Part shown: one piece after another, positions 41,050 through 50,318 of the stretch
Numbering within the stretch: the first letter of the stretch is position 1
Layout: every line of letters starts with the position of its first letter
DNA from: an uncultured Gelidibacter sp.
GTDB lineage: Bacteria; Bacteroidota; Bacteroidia; Flavobacteriales; Flavobacteriaceae
Assembly (NCBI RefSeq): GCF_947500795.1
Contig: NZ_CANMTE010000001.1
Location: 620,001-684,000 of the forward strand
Length of the DNA: 64,000 nt
Direction: 5' to 3'
Program-made: the position numbers and the translations under genes
Notes under the pieces: generated by a model
Seen by the model: only the letters and a program-made list of their open reading frames with translations
What the model was told of the DNA's origin: nothing
The model's database searches: none

Positions 41050-41619
41050 TTACTTATTAAATAAATCAATCGTCTTTTCAATCGCTTTATCAAATTTGTC
41101 CCAAGACTCTTGAGAAGATAAATCTGTTGTGATAAACTTTTTATTGAATTTAGACAACAATGTAAAGTAAATGTAGCCGCCTATCATGAGTTGAAAGGCA
41201 TGATTTAAGGAGGTGTCCTTATCTGAAATAGCAAACATTTTAGCCATTTCTTTATTGCTATACTTAAACAAATCGCGAGTAGCTTCATTGTTTTCGAGTA
41301 ATTGCCAGCGCAGAATTTCTTGCGTGAGTTTATTTTTACGTAGTTCTTGTGTTCCAGCTTTAGCAAAATCTTTTAGATCTTCCGTGGAATTTATCTCTCT
41401 GTCTTGCAAGGATAGCATAGATTTAAAAAAATCACCTTTTTTAGCCAAATGCAGGAGCAGACCTTCTAATCCGCCGTAATAGCGGTAAATAAGTTCCTTA
41501 GAAACACCAGCTTTTTTAGCAATAGCATTAATGCCTACGGCTTGAGGTCCTTTTTCCTCTAATAGGCTTAAAAAACTTTCATAAATTTTTTCTTTTGTTG
41601 CAGCTCTGTCTTTCTTCAT
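41050..41619 (-). CDS. TetR/AcrR-family regulator of the beta-oxidation locus
   Basis: 189 aa. HTH at about residues 8-55: TKEKIYESFLSLLEEKG, AVGINAIAKKAGVSKELIYRYYGG. The YRYYGG form of the recognition helix is common in regulators of acyl-CoA metabolism in this phylum. Its ATG shares a base with the stop of the transglutaminase-like gene (TAATG), so both are translated together. The operon is divergent from the thiolase operon and a strong palindrome lies between, making it the likely repressor of both directions, with an acyl-CoA as probable ligand. Confidence 0.88.
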   Translation of the reverse strand: MKKDRAATKEKIYESFLSLLEEKGPQAVGINAIAKKAGVSKELIYRYYGGLEGLLLHLAKKGDFFKSMLSLQDREINSTEDLKDFAKAGTQELRKNKLTQEILRWQLLENNEATRDLFKYSNKEMAKMFAISDKDTSLNHAFQLMIGGYIYFTLLSKFNKKFITTDLSSQESWDKFDKAIEKTIDLFNK

Positions 41620-42275
41620 TACAATTCATTAAGGTTTAGCACCATTCCCAATTCAATATTTTTTTCTCGTAATAACGGATAGGTTTCCTTCATTAAATCG
41701 AGCATATAGGGTAATGGCACGTGGTCAAATGTACCATAATCTTCTAAATACTCCATAAATTCTGTCGTGCCCGAATTATCATAATATTGAAACAACGAAT
41801 CATTTTTCCCATCAAAATCTAAGGGTTCAACGTTCAATTTTTCACATAACGTTTTATTAAAAGCTGGCGTGGCTTTTACCCATTTGCCATCTAGGTACAT
41901 TTCAACATAACCATGTGGCACAAGCACATCGTTACCAAATTTTGCAACAATTTCATCAACCGCAATATGATTTTTGACTTTGGCTAATCCTAATCGGGCT
42001 GGAATGTTTTTAGCACGTAAAACAGAGATTAATAAAATGGCTTTATCCAAACAATGTCCACTGTTATGTGTACAAATTTCAGACGCTATCCAATCGGTTT
42101 CTATTAAACTAAAGCGGTACGGATTGTAATGCCATGCATCTCTAATATAATAATAGGCTTTTAATGCAAATTCTAATGGTGTGTCTTCTGTGTTGCCATC
42201 ACTTATTTTTTCAATCAGTTTTTGAATAGTCGCTGACGAATAATCAAAATTATAATTGGCTTCTAAATATGTCAT
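41619..42275 (-). CDS. Transglutaminase-like cysteine protein
   Basis: 218 aa, no signal peptide. The transglutaminase core is readable: CTHNSGHCLDKAILL gives the nucleophile cysteine (about C76), HGYVEMYLDGKWVKATPAFN gives the histidine, and ATPAFN replaces the usual W...D end, so the acid may be N or another residue. Family members act as cysteine peptidases or amidases. It forms a TAATG-linked pair with the TetR gene and is divergent from the beta-oxidation operon. A role in fatty-acid metabolism is not known for this family; it may modify a carrier or release an acyl chain from an amide. Confidence 0.8.
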   Translation of the reverse strand: MTYLEANYNFDYSSATIQKLIEKISDGNTEDTPLEFALKAYYYIRDAWHYNPYRFSLIETDWIASEICTHNSGHCLDKAILLISVLRAKNIPARLGLAKVKNHIAVDEIVAKFGNDVLVPHGYVEMYLDGKWVKATPAFNKTLCEKLNVEPLDFDGKNDSLFQYYDNSGTTEFMEYLEDYGTFDHVPLPYMLDLMKETYPLLREKNIELGMVLNLNEL

Positions 42276-42362
42276 ATTCGTTATCTTTTACTGATTTCTA
42301 TGATTAAATCGGCAACAGTAAAGGTGATTTAATAGTATGTTAATAAAAATAAAGTCTTTTTT

Positions 42363-42431
42363 TTGACAAATATAATTCTTTAGTCTAAGTTTGTAACCAT
42401 GTGGTCACATATTTTTTATACTATATGGTAT
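42363..42431. promoter_or_regulatory. Divergent promoters with TetR operator
   Basis: Plus strand: TTG (42363-42365), 20 bp, TAAGTTTG (42386-42393), a full-consensus promoter for the thiolase operon. Minus strand: TATATTTG (42367-42374) serves the transglutaminase-TetR pair. The palindrome TGTAACCA-TG-TGGTCACA (42392-42409, one mismatch per arm) overlaps the start of plus-strand transcription and the -33 zone of the minus promoter. A second one, ATACTAT-ATGGTAT (42418-42431), follows. The pattern fits a repressor that controls both directions. Confidence 0.7.
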
Positions 42432-42459
42432 CACTAGCAACTTTAAAAAATTAAAAGGA

Positions 42460-43659
42460 ATGGATGCATATATTTATGATTCTGTAAGAACACCTAGAGG
42501 AATCGGAAAAAAAACAGGAAGTTTATCTCAAGTAAGCCCAGTTCAATTAGTAACCACGTTGCTGTCAGCACTGAAAGAACGAAACAATTTAAATACCTCC
42601 TATGTTGAAGATTTAGTCCTGGGTTGCGTTACTCAAGCAGGAGAGCAAGGTGGGAATATTGCAAAAGTTGCTGCACAGGTAGCCGATTATGGCGATCATT
42701 TAGCAGCAGTTTCTTTAAACCGTTATTGTGCTTCTGGCTTAGAAGCAGTAAATCAAGCAGCTGCTCGAGTAAGATCAGGTTGGTCAGATTTAATTATTGC
42801 TGGAGGCGTAGAATCTATGTCGCGAGTGCCTATGGGAATTGACGGTTCTGCCTGGGTAATGGAACCTGATGCTGCTTTCGGAAAGTTTGTACCACAAGGA
42901 ATTTCGGCCGATTTAATCGCTACAAAATATGGTTACTCACGTAACGATGTGGATAGTTTTGCAGTCGCATCTCAAAATAGAGCCAATGCTGCTTGGGCTA
43001 AAAATGCATTCAAAAAATCCATAATCCCTGTTACTGATGTAAATGGTATGGAAATTTTAGCAATTGACGAATATATTCGTGCCAACACCACCTTAGAAGC
43101 ATTAGGCAAATTAAATCCGTCGTTTGAGAAAATGGGCGAGATGCTATTCAACCAAACGGCTTTAGATACATATATTGAGATAGAACGGATTAAGCATGTA
43201 CACCATGCTGGTAATTCTTCTGGACTTGTAGATGGTGCGGCTTTGATGCTAATTGGCTCTAAAGAAATTGGAGAAAAATTAGGACTCACACCAAGAGCAA
43301 TAATTAAAATGGGAAGTATCATAGGTTCAGAACCCTTAATTATGTTGGAAGGTCCAACACCAGCAACAAAAAAAGCATTGAAAAAAGCAGGGATGACAGC
43401 TTCAGACATCGATTTATGGGAAGTAAATGAAGCCTTTGCTGTTGTACCAATGCGATTGATGGAAAACATGAAAATTGACCACTCTATTGTGAATGTAAAT
43501 GGAGGAGCAATCGCTATGGGACATCCTTTAGGAGCAACAGGGTGTATGATTCTTGGTACTGCTTTAGATGAATTAGAGCAGCAAGATAAAAGCACTGCTT
43601 TAGCAACACTATGTGTTGGTGGAGGAATGGGAATAGCAACTATAATAGAACGTGTTTAA
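42460..43659 (+). CDS. fadA: Acetyl-CoA acyltransferase (thiolase)
   Basis: 399 aa, full length for a degradative thiolase that cleaves 3-ketoacyl-CoA with CoA. The acyl-accepting cysteine is in LNRYCASGLEAV (C90). The C-terminal signatures are NEAFAVVPM, GGAIAMGHPLGATG (with the catalytic histidine) and the second catalytic cysteine in CVGGGMG. It is the first gene of the operon and its end is 20 bp from the FadJ-like start. Strong consensus promoter and a TetR-type palindrome lie directly upstream. Confidence 0.93.
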   Translation: MDAYIYDSVRTPRGIGKKTGSLSQVSPVQLVTTLLSALKERNNLNTSYVEDLVLGCVTQAGEQGGNIAKVAAQVADYGDHLAAVSLNRYCASGLEAVNQAAARVRSGWSDLIIAGGVESMSRVPMGIDGSAWVMEPDAAFGKFVPQGISADLIATKYGYSRNDVDSFAVASQNRANAAWAKNAFKKSIIPVTDVNGMEILAIDEYIRANTTLEALGKLNPSFEKMGEMLFNQTALDTYIEIERIKHVHHAGNSSGLVDGAALMLIGSKEIGEKLGLTPRAIIKMGSIIGSEPLIMLEGPTPATKKALKKAGMTASDIDLWEVNEAFAVVPMRLMENMKIDHSIVNVNGGAIAMGHPLGATGCMILGTALDELEQQDKSTALATLCVGGGMGIATIIERV

Positions 43660-43679
43660 TCGCTAAAAATGAAAAGAAA

Positions 43680-45821
43680 ATGCAACATATAAAATATACA
43701 ATAGATACAGACGGGATTGCTTTTATTACTTGGGACGTGGCAAACTCGCCAGTGAATATTATGAATGCAGAAACCATCTCAGAGTTTTTTGCAACAACCG
43801 ATAAAGCCATTAATGACGCTACTGTAAAAGGTATTGTTATCAATTCAGCCAAAAGAGATTTTATTGCTGGAGGTGATCTAAAATGGTTTTTAAACTTTGA
43901 CGGTACTAAACAAGATTGCTATGATATGCTAGCAAAAACGCATCAAAACATGCGGCAAATGGAATTATCGTCTAAACCCATTGTTGCTGCAATAAGCGGA
44001 TTGGCTTTAGGTGGTGGTTTAGAGATTGCCTTGGCCTGTAATCATCGTATTATGCTTAATCATCCAGCAAATAGAATAGGATTGGTAGAATGTTCTGTAG
44101 GTTTATTTCCTGGAGCAGGTGGTACACAGCGTTTTTTAAGACTATTAGGTCCCAGAAAAACGATTGAATATATTACACAATCCCGTAAACTAACAGCAGA
44201 GCAAGCCTTAAAAGACACCTTAGTTAATCAAATATGCAGTCCTGAAGACGATATTAACGCTTTAGCTAAAGATTGGATATTGCAAAATCCAGAAGTGCAA
44301 CAACCTTGGGACTATAAGCGCTTTGTAGTGCCTGGAACACCAAATGGAATAGGTCAAGTATCTGGTTTTACGGAGTTTTATTCGGTATCCAATGCTATGG
44401 CATATAAAACTACTCATGGTAATATGCCACATATTAAAAATGTGTTAAGCGCAATTTATCATGGAAGTTCTACAGGAATCGATAAAGCTTTAGAAGTTGA
44501 AACACGTTATTTTGTAGACACTTTATTCACTAAAGAAACGAAAAATATTATTAGAGCTGCTTTTATTTTTATAGGTGATGCAGCCAAAGGAAAAGCCAAA
44601 CCGAAAGGTTTTGAAAATACGACCTATAAAAAGGTTGGTGTCATAGGTGCTGGAATGATGGGGGCAGGCATTGCCTATGTTTCTGCAAAAGCTGGATTAG
44701 ATGTCGTTCTTAAAGATGTTTCTATGGAAGGTGCCGAAAAAGGAAAAAGCTATTCTTCAAAAATAGAACACGATAGGATTGCAAAAGGAAGAAGCACCGA
44801 AGACAAATCGAAGCTATTATTAGATAAAATTCAACCTACAGCTTCAGTTGAAGATTTAAAGGATTGTGATTTAATTATTGAAGCCGTTTTTGAAAATTTA
44901 GACCTTAAATATAAGGTAACTCAAGAAACCGAAGCACTGATTGCAGATGCAGTAATTTACGCAAGCAATACCTCTACATTGCCTATTACAGCATTGGCAA
45001 AAGCATCAAAAAAACCAGAAAAATTTATTGGTTTACATTTTTTCTCACCAGTTGATAAAATGCCTTTAGTAGAAGTTATCGTAGGAAAAAAAACATCCGA
45101 TGAAACGGTTGCGGCTGCTATTGACTATGTCACAAAAATTAAAAAAGTACCTATTGTTGTTAATGACGGACGTGGATTCTTTACCTCTCGTGTATTCGGA
45201 AAATTTGTAAACGAAGGTATTAAGATGTTAGCAGAAGGAATTCCACCAGCAGTGATAGAAAATGTAGCCAAGAAAATTGGTATGCCAGTTGGTCCTTTAG
45301 CTATTTCAGATGAAGTCACTCTAAAATTGATGTTAGATATCATGAACGAAAGTCCTGATTTAACTGAATTTGAAAAAGAATTAAAAGATACCATTGACAC
45401 TATTGTGAATAAACATGGTAGAGTAAGTAAAAAATCTGGTAAAGGATTTTACGAATATCCAGAAGGCGGAAAGAAATATTTATGGGAAGAATGGCCAATT
45501 ATTTTTGAGCAGCAAACCGAATATGATAAAGAAGAAGTTGGCAAGCGATTACTATTCGCCATGGTTATAGATTCTTATAAGTGTTTAGATAGTGGTGTAT
45601 TGCGTGAGCCTAGAGATGCTGATATTGGTTCTATCTTAGGACTTGGTTTCCCAATTCATACAGGAGGTGTGATGTCTTATATCGATTATATAGGTGCACA
45701 AGAATTCAAAAACTATGCAGCTGGTTTAGCTAAAAAATATGGCGAGCGTTTTCAATTACCAGACTCACTTTTAGAACGTATAGAAAATGCGGGAAACAAG
45801 CGTGTTTTTTATAAAAACTAA
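43680..45821 (+). CDS. fadJ: Bifunctional enoyl-CoA hydratase / 3-hydroxyacyl-CoA dehydrogenase
   Basis: 713 aa from the ATG at 43680 (MQHIKYTIDTDGIAF). The N-terminal crotonase domain (1-190) has the two-glutamate hydratase site in LALGGGLEIALACNHRI and GLVECSVGLFPGAGG. Residues about 320-500 are the NAD-binding domain (VGVIGAGMMGAGIAYVSAKAG), with the dehydrogenase histidine in LHFFSPVDKMPLVE. C-terminal dehydrogenase halves follow to residue 713. This is the FadB/FadJ architecture, catalysing hydration of enoyl-CoA and oxidation of 3-hydroxyacyl-CoA. It lies between thiolase and acyl-CoA dehydrogenase genes, so one operon holds a whole beta-oxidation cycle. Confidence 0.95.
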   Translation: MQHIKYTIDTDGIAFITWDVANSPVNIMNAETISEFFATTDKAINDATVKGIVINSAKRDFIAGGDLKWFLNFDGTKQDCYDMLAKTHQNMRQMELSSKPIVAAISGLALGGGLEIALACNHRIMLNHPANRIGLVECSVGLFPGAGGTQRFLRLLGPRKTIEYITQSRKLTAEQALKDTLVNQICSPEDDINALAKDWILQNPEVQQPWDYKRFVVPGTPNGIGQVSGFTEFYSVSNAMAYKTTHGNMPHIKNVLSAIYHGSSTGIDKALEVETRYFVDTLFTKETKNIIRAAFIFIGDAAKGKAKPKGFENTTYKKVGVIGAGMMGAGIAYVSAKAGLDVVLKDVSMEGAEKGKSYSSKIEHDRIAKGRSTEDKSKLLLDKIQPTASVEDLKDCDLIIEAVFENLDLKYKVTQETEALIADAVIYASNTSTLPITALAKASKKPEKFIGLHFFSPVDKMPLVEVIVGKKTSDETVAAAIDYVTKIKKVPIVVNDGRGFFTSRVFGKFVNEGIKMLAEGIPPAVIENVAKKIGMPVGPLAISDEVTLKLMLDIMNESPDLTEFEKELKDTIDTIVNKHGRVSKKSGKGFYEYPEGGKKYLWEEWPIIFEQQTEYDKEEVGKRLLFAMVIDSYKCLDSGVLREPRDADIGSILGLGFPIHTGGVMSYIDYIGAQEFKNYAAGLAKKYGERFQLPDSLLERIENAGNKRVFYKN

Positions 45822-45850
45822 GTTAGTATTAACAAAAAAAATAAGCACAG

Positions 45851-47056
45851 ATGTTACAAAACGTATTATTAGAAAGAAAAATATATGCATCAGAAGAGCA
45901 TAAAATGATGCAAGGCATGATTCAAGATTTTATTGCTAATGAGCTTGCGCCTCAAATGGAAGAATGGGAAGAAAAAGGTATGGTAAGTCGTGAAATTTGG
46001 AAAAGAGCAGGCGAATTAGGTTTGCTTTGTATCGATATGCCAGAACAATATGGAGGTTCTGGACTCGATTTTAGTTTTAGTGCCTTATTTATGGAAGAAT
46101 TGGCCAAAAAAGGAATCAGTGGCCCTGGTTACTCATTGCATTCAGATATTGTAGCACCGTATATCCTAAAATGGGGAACAGATGTTCAAAAAGAGAAATA
46201 CTTGCCACTTATGGCTACTGGTGAGATGATTACGTCTATTGGAATGACAGAGCCTAACTGTGGTTCAGATTTACAAGCACTTCGTACAACAGCCAAAGAC
46301 GCAGGAGATCATTATATAGTTAATGGTCAAAAAACATTCATTACTAATGGTTATTTGTCAGATATGTCAATTGTGGCTGTAAAAACAAATTCCGGTACAC
46401 CTGAGGAGGGCGTTTCATTATTAATTATGGAAAGTTCAATGGAAGGTTTTGAAAAAGGCGTTCCTTTCAAAAAAATTGGAATGAAAGCACAAGATACTTG
46501 CGAGCTGTTTTTTGATAACGTAAAAGTTCCCAAAGAAAACTTGCTAGGTAAAGAAGGCTACGGTTTCAAAATAATGATGACAGAGTTAGCACGTGAGCGA
46601 TTAACAGTTGCTATAGCAGCAATCGGTGGTGCACAAGGTGCAATTGAAGACACTATTGAGTATACTTCTGTAAGAACAGCATTTAAGCAACCCATTGCCG
46701 GCTTTCAAAATACCCAATTTAAACTAGCTGAGGCTGCAACAATGTTACAAATTCATCAAGCTTTTATAGACCGTTGTACAGAAGATTTAATTGAAGGTAA
46801 ACTTTCTGCTGAAAGTGCTTCTATGGCAAAATTTTCTGCAACAGATATGCATAGTAAAGTGGTGGATGAATGTCTACAATTATTCGGTGGCTATGGTTAT
46901 ATGTGGGAATATCCTATTGCAAGACAATATGCCGATAATAGAGTAGCACGTATTTACGCTGGTACCAATGAAATTATGAAATTAGTAGTGGCTAGAGGCT
47001 TGTTTAGAGAGTTGTTTGCTCAAATGAAAGCCATGCGTAAGCAACAAAAGAAATAA
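45851..47056 (+). CDS. Acyl-CoA dehydrogenase (paralogue 2)
   Basis: 401 aa, nearly the same as the enzyme at 18833-20035 along its full length. FAD-site motif MITSIGMTEPNCGSD, a helix-G glutamate in ARERLTVA, and YAGTNE instead of a glutamate-bearing YEGT loop, as in isovaleryl- and long-chain-type enzymes. Its C-terminus RKQQKK is probably the original one; the paralogue ends in repeat-derived sequence. It is placed 29 bp after fadJ and joined to the thioesterase gene by a TAATG overlap. It catalyses the first oxidation step for the operon's substrate. Confidence 0.93.
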   Translation: MLQNVLLERKIYASEEHKMMQGMIQDFIANELAPQMEEWEEKGMVSREIWKRAGELGLLCIDMPEQYGGSGLDFSFSALFMEELAKKGISGPGYSLHSDIVAPYILKWGTDVQKEKYLPLMATGEMITSIGMTEPNCGSDLQALRTTAKDAGDHYIVNGQKTFITNGYLSDMSIVAVKTNSGTPEEGVSLLIMESSMEGFEKGVPFKKIGMKAQDTCELFFDNVKVPKENLLGKEGYGFKIMMTELARERLTVAIAAIGGAQGAIEDTIEYTSVRTAFKQPIAGFQNTQFKLAEAATMLQIHQAFIDRCTEDLIEGKLSAESASMAKFSATDMHSKVVDECLQLFGGYGYMWEYPIARQYADNRVARIYAGTNEIMKLVVARGLFRELFAQMKAMRKQQKK

Positions 47057-47490
47057 TGAGGCAAGTAACTATAGCAGATTTTAAGGTGCAAACTACTATT
47101 AATGTGCAATGGGGAGAAATGGATGCTTTTCAACATGTAAATAATGTGAGTTATGTGCGTTGGGGAGAAACAGCTCGAATTGATTATTTTAAAGCAATGG
47201 GTTTTTTTCTAAATGAAGAACCTAAGAAAATGAAATATGCCCCTATTTTAGGATTTCAATCTGTTAAATATATTTCACCCGTTGTTTATCCTGATACTAT
47301 TATTATTGGTACAAAGACTGATGAGATTAAAGACGATCGCTTTATTTTAAAATCTTATTTTTTTAGTACCCAACAAAACCGATTGGTGGCAATAAAAACA
47401 CATGAAGTTATAATTGTTGATTATAACAAGCAACAAAAAATAGCTTTGCCAGAAGAAATTATAGATTTTATTCATCAAATAGAAAATTAA
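47056..47490 (+). CDS. Acyl-CoA thioesterase (4HBT hotdog family)
   Basis: 144 aa hotdog-fold protein. The active-site loop is WGEMDAFQHVNNVSYVRWGE with D23, H27 and N29, as in 4-hydroxybenzoyl-CoA/YbgC-type thioesterases. It hydrolyses acyl-CoA to free acid and CoA and may relieve CoA trapping when beta-oxidation stalls. It overlaps the dehydrogenase stop (TAATG) and its stop overlaps the CaiB gene start by one base. Confidence 0.9.
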   Translation: MRQVTIADFKVQTTINVQWGEMDAFQHVNNVSYVRWGETARIDYFKAMGFFLNEEPKKMKYAPILGFQSVKYISPVVYPDTIIIGTKTDEIKDDRFILKSYFFSTQQNRLVAIKTHEVIIVDYNKQQKIALPEEIIDFIHQIEN

Positions 47491-48548
47491 TGCAACAAAA
47501 AAAACCATTAGAAGGTCTTACAGTTGTTGATTTTACACGATTACTGCCAGGGCCTTTAGGCACGCATTTATTAAGTCAGTTAGGTGCAAAAGTAATTAAG
47601 ATTGAAAGCCCAAAACGTTTAGATTATACGCGTTTTTACGAACCTAAAATTGACGATAGTTCTTATATGTTTTATGCCATGAATCATTCAAAAGATCAGC
47701 TTATAGTTGATTACGAAACGGAGGAAGGTTATAATAAAGTTCGGGATTTAATAGCTTCTGCTGATTTGTTGATAGAGCAATTTCGTCCTGGCGCCATGAA
47801 AAGTTTCAAATTAGATTTTGAAACTGTAAAATTAATAAACCCAAACATTGTTTATGTTTCAGTTACAGGTTATGGTCAAACAGGAGAATTACACACCAAA
47901 GCAGGTCATGATCTTAATTATTTGGCTACTGCTGGTTTATTAGATTTAAATAGAGACGAGAAAGGAAAACCTGTAATTCCTGGTTTTCAAATTGCGGATA
48001 TTGCAGGTGGTTCTTATATGTTACTTTCAGCTTGTACATCTGGACTGTTAGCTCAAAAATTGCAGAATAAACCACAGTATATAGATTTGAGTTTGTTGGA
48101 TGCAACTATCCCTTTAAATGCTATTGCACATAGTATGCTTCAAGGTGGCGCTTCGTATAAGCAAACACCTATTTTAAGTGGTATGCTTGTAAACTATAAT
48201 GTATATGAAACTTCCGACGGAAAATGGATGGCTTTGGGTGCATTAGAAATGAAATTTTGGAACGGCTTCTGTGACCTGGTAGATAAACCTGATTGGAAGC
48301 GTAAATCGGAACTAGAATTAATCAATGGTGTTTTTCCGAAGAAAGATTTAGAAGCACTTTTTAAAACCAAAACGAGAGATGAATGGACAAGCTTAAGTGT
48401 CGATCAAGATACTTGTTTGTCTCCAGTTTTAGAGATAGAAGAAGTAACAGAACATCAACACATAAAAGAACGAAATGTCTTCAAAAAAGCTACCATAAAA
48501 GATAGCACCATAAAAACCTTTGCTTCGCCTTATAAAACCTACAGTTAA
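47490..48548 (+). CDS. CaiB/BaiF family protein, alpha-methylacyl-CoA racemase-like
   Basis: 352 aa, the length of bacterial alpha-methylacyl-CoA racemases. The N-terminus GLTVVDFTRLLPGPLGTHLLS and the CoA-site segment KVIKIESPKR are typical. The racemase pair is visible: H140 in KAGHDLNYLATAGLL and D170 in QIADIAGGSYM, which match the H126/D156 pair of the mycobacterial enzyme. The usual third residue, a glutamate near 240, was not located by eye. If it is a racemase it converts (2R)- to (2S)-methylacyl-CoA, which beta-oxidation of methyl-branched or sterol/isoprenoid side chains needs. It overlaps its upstream neighbour by one base. Confidence 0.85.
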   Translation: MQQKKPLEGLTVVDFTRLLPGPLGTHLLSQLGAKVIKIESPKRLDYTRFYEPKIDDSSYMFYAMNHSKDQLIVDYETEEGYNKVRDLIASADLLIEQFRPGAMKSFKLDFETVKLINPNIVYVSVTGYGQTGELHTKAGHDLNYLATAGLLDLNRDEKGKPVIPGFQIADIAGGSYMLLSACTSGLLAQKLQNKPQYIDLSLLDATIPLNAIAHSMLQGGASYKQTPILSGMLVNYNVYETSDGKWMALGALEMKFWNGFCDLVDKPDWKRKSELELINGVFPKKDLEALFKTKTRDEWTSLSVDQDTCLSPVLEIEEVTEHQHIKERNVFKKATIKDSTIKTFASPYKTYS

Positions 48549-48566
48549 TCTCTAACAATCTGTATT

Positions 48567-50318
48567 ATGCCACAAAACTTAACACGTTTATTCGATTTAG
48601 CAACATATCAATTAAAACATACACCACAAGAAAAAGCCTTTAACACAAAGGTAGGAGGCAAGTGGCTGTCTTTAAGCACACAAGACTACTGTAATCAAAT
48701 AGATATTATAAGTAATGCTTTGATTGAATTGGGTGTTAAAGTAGGCGATAAAATTGCTATTGTAACAGAAATAAACTGTGTAGAATGGCATATTTTAGAC
48801 ATGGCAATTTTACAAGTTGGTGCAATTAATGTGCCCTTATATGCAACCTTGTCCACAAACGATTATGAATTTATTTTAAACCATTCTGATTCAAAATTTT
48901 GTTTTGTTTCCAATAAGGATTTATATGAAAGAGTACAATCCGTTAAAAAAAACACAACAGTAGCTACAATTTTTTCTTTTGATAACACTGTTTGCAAAGA
49001 CAATTGGCAAGGGCTGATGACATTAGGGCGACTATCGGATAATCACAAAGAAATTGAAGAAAGAAAAGCAAGTGTTTCACCAAAAGACCTTGCAACTATT
49101 GCTTATACTTCCGGAACCACAGGAGTTCCTAAAGGTGTTATGATTGCGCATGAAGAATTACTACATACTGCAACTACGTGTAAGGATCTTATTAATCTCC
49201 ATGAGCCATACCTTCCAATGCTTAGCTATTTACCAATTAGCCATGTTTTTGAGCGACTAGTAACGTATTATTACCAATACATGGGAATGGAGATCTATTT
49301 TGCTGAATCTCTAGAAAAACTGGTTGATAACTTTCAAGAAGTAAAACCAGCATTTTTACCTATTGTGCCTCGCTTATTAGAAAAAATATTTGATAAGATC
49401 ATAGCAAAAGGCAATGCGCTAACTGGTGTAAAAAAAAGCCTGTTTTTCTGGGCAGTAAGGCTAGCCGAAAACACAGAAATTGGACAAAAAAGAGGATTAC
49501 AACACAAGATAGCAGATAAATTAATTTATAGTAAATGGCGTGCCATATTTGGTGGCGATTTACGATTTTTTATATCTGGTTCAGCACCTTTACAAGAACG
49601 CTTAATAAAAGTGTTTACGGCAGCAGGATTACCAATTTATGAGGGTTATGGTATGACAGAAACCTCTGGAGTGATCTCTTTAAATAGCTATAAAAAAGGT
49701 GGTGTAAAAATGGGAGCGGTTGGAAAAATTATGCCAGGATTAGAGCTTAAAATTGCAGAAGATGGCGAAATTCTCGTTAAAGGGAAAAATATTTTAAAAG
49801 GGTATTATAAAAATGAAGAAAAAACATATGAAGCTATAAAAAATGGTTTTTTTCATACAGGTGATATAGGCGAAATTTGTAAAGATGGGTTTTTAAAGAT
49901 TACAGACCGAAAGAAAGAAATGTTTAAAACTTCAGGAGGCAAATACATTGCGCCAGCCATCATCGAAAACGTTATGAAACAGTCGTCTTTTATAGAGCAA
50001 ATTATGGTTATTGGAGAAGGTTATAAAATGCCAACAGCACTCCTACAAGTAAACTATGAATTTGTTAACGATTGGGCAAAACGAGAAAATCACAAAATCA
50101 CGGATATTTCTAACGACAAAGTTCTTATAGCCAGAATTCAAGAAGATATTGATTTATACAATCAAAATTTAGGGAAATGGGAAAGAATCAAAAAATTTGA
50201 AATCACACCGGATGAATGGACTATTGAAGCTGGGCATTTAACACCGACGATGAAATTGAAACGCAAGGTCATTAAGGAAAGATATCAGGATCTTTTTGCC
50301 AAAATATATTCGAGTTAA
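48567..50318 (+). CDS. Long-chain acyl-CoA synthetase
   Basis: 583 aa AMP-forming ligase, longer than the 501-aa synthetase at 5318 and of the FACL/FAA type. The phosphate loop YTSGTTGVPKGVMIAH is at about 180-195. Then come YLPISHVFER, the GYGMTETSGV motif, the FFHTGDIGEICKDGF hinge and TDRKKEMFKTSGGKYIAP. The lysine near the C-terminus is in LTPTMKLKRK. No signal peptide. It is the last gene of the operon and supplies acyl-CoA from free acid. Only 18 bp separate it from the CaiB gene. Confidence 0.93.
   Translation: MPQNLTRLFDLATYQLKHTPQEKAFNTKVGGKWLSLSTQDYCNQIDIISNALIELGVKVGDKIAIVTEINCVEWHILDMAILQVGAINVPLYATLSTNDYEFILNHSDSKFCFVSNKDLYERVQSVKKNTTVATIFSFDNTVCKDNWQGLMTLGRLSDNHKEIEERKASVSPKDLATIAYTSGTTGVPKGVMIAHEELLHTATTCKDLINLHEPYLPMLSYLPISHVFERLVTYYYQYMGMEIYFAESLEKLVDNFQEVKPAFLPIVPRLLEKIFDKIIAKGNALTGVKKSLFFWAVRLAENTEIGQKRGLQHKIADKLIYSKWRAIFGGDLRFFISGSAPLQERLIKVFTAAGLPIYEGYGMTETSGVISLNSYKKGGVKMGAVGKIMPGLELKIAEDGEILVKGKNILKGYYKNEEKTYEAIKNGFFHTGDIGEICKDGFLKITDRKKEMFKTSGGKYIAPAIIENVMKQSSFIEQIMVIGEGYKMPTALLQVNYEFVNDWAKRENHKITDISNDKVLIARIQEDIDLYNQNLGKWERIKKFEITPDEWTIEAGHLTPTMKLKRKVIKERYQDLFAKIYSS

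Noticed and set aside
42972-43595. 207-codon minus-strand open frame opposite the thiolase gene
   Set aside because: Shadow of the thiolase gene without motif, promoter or normal composition.
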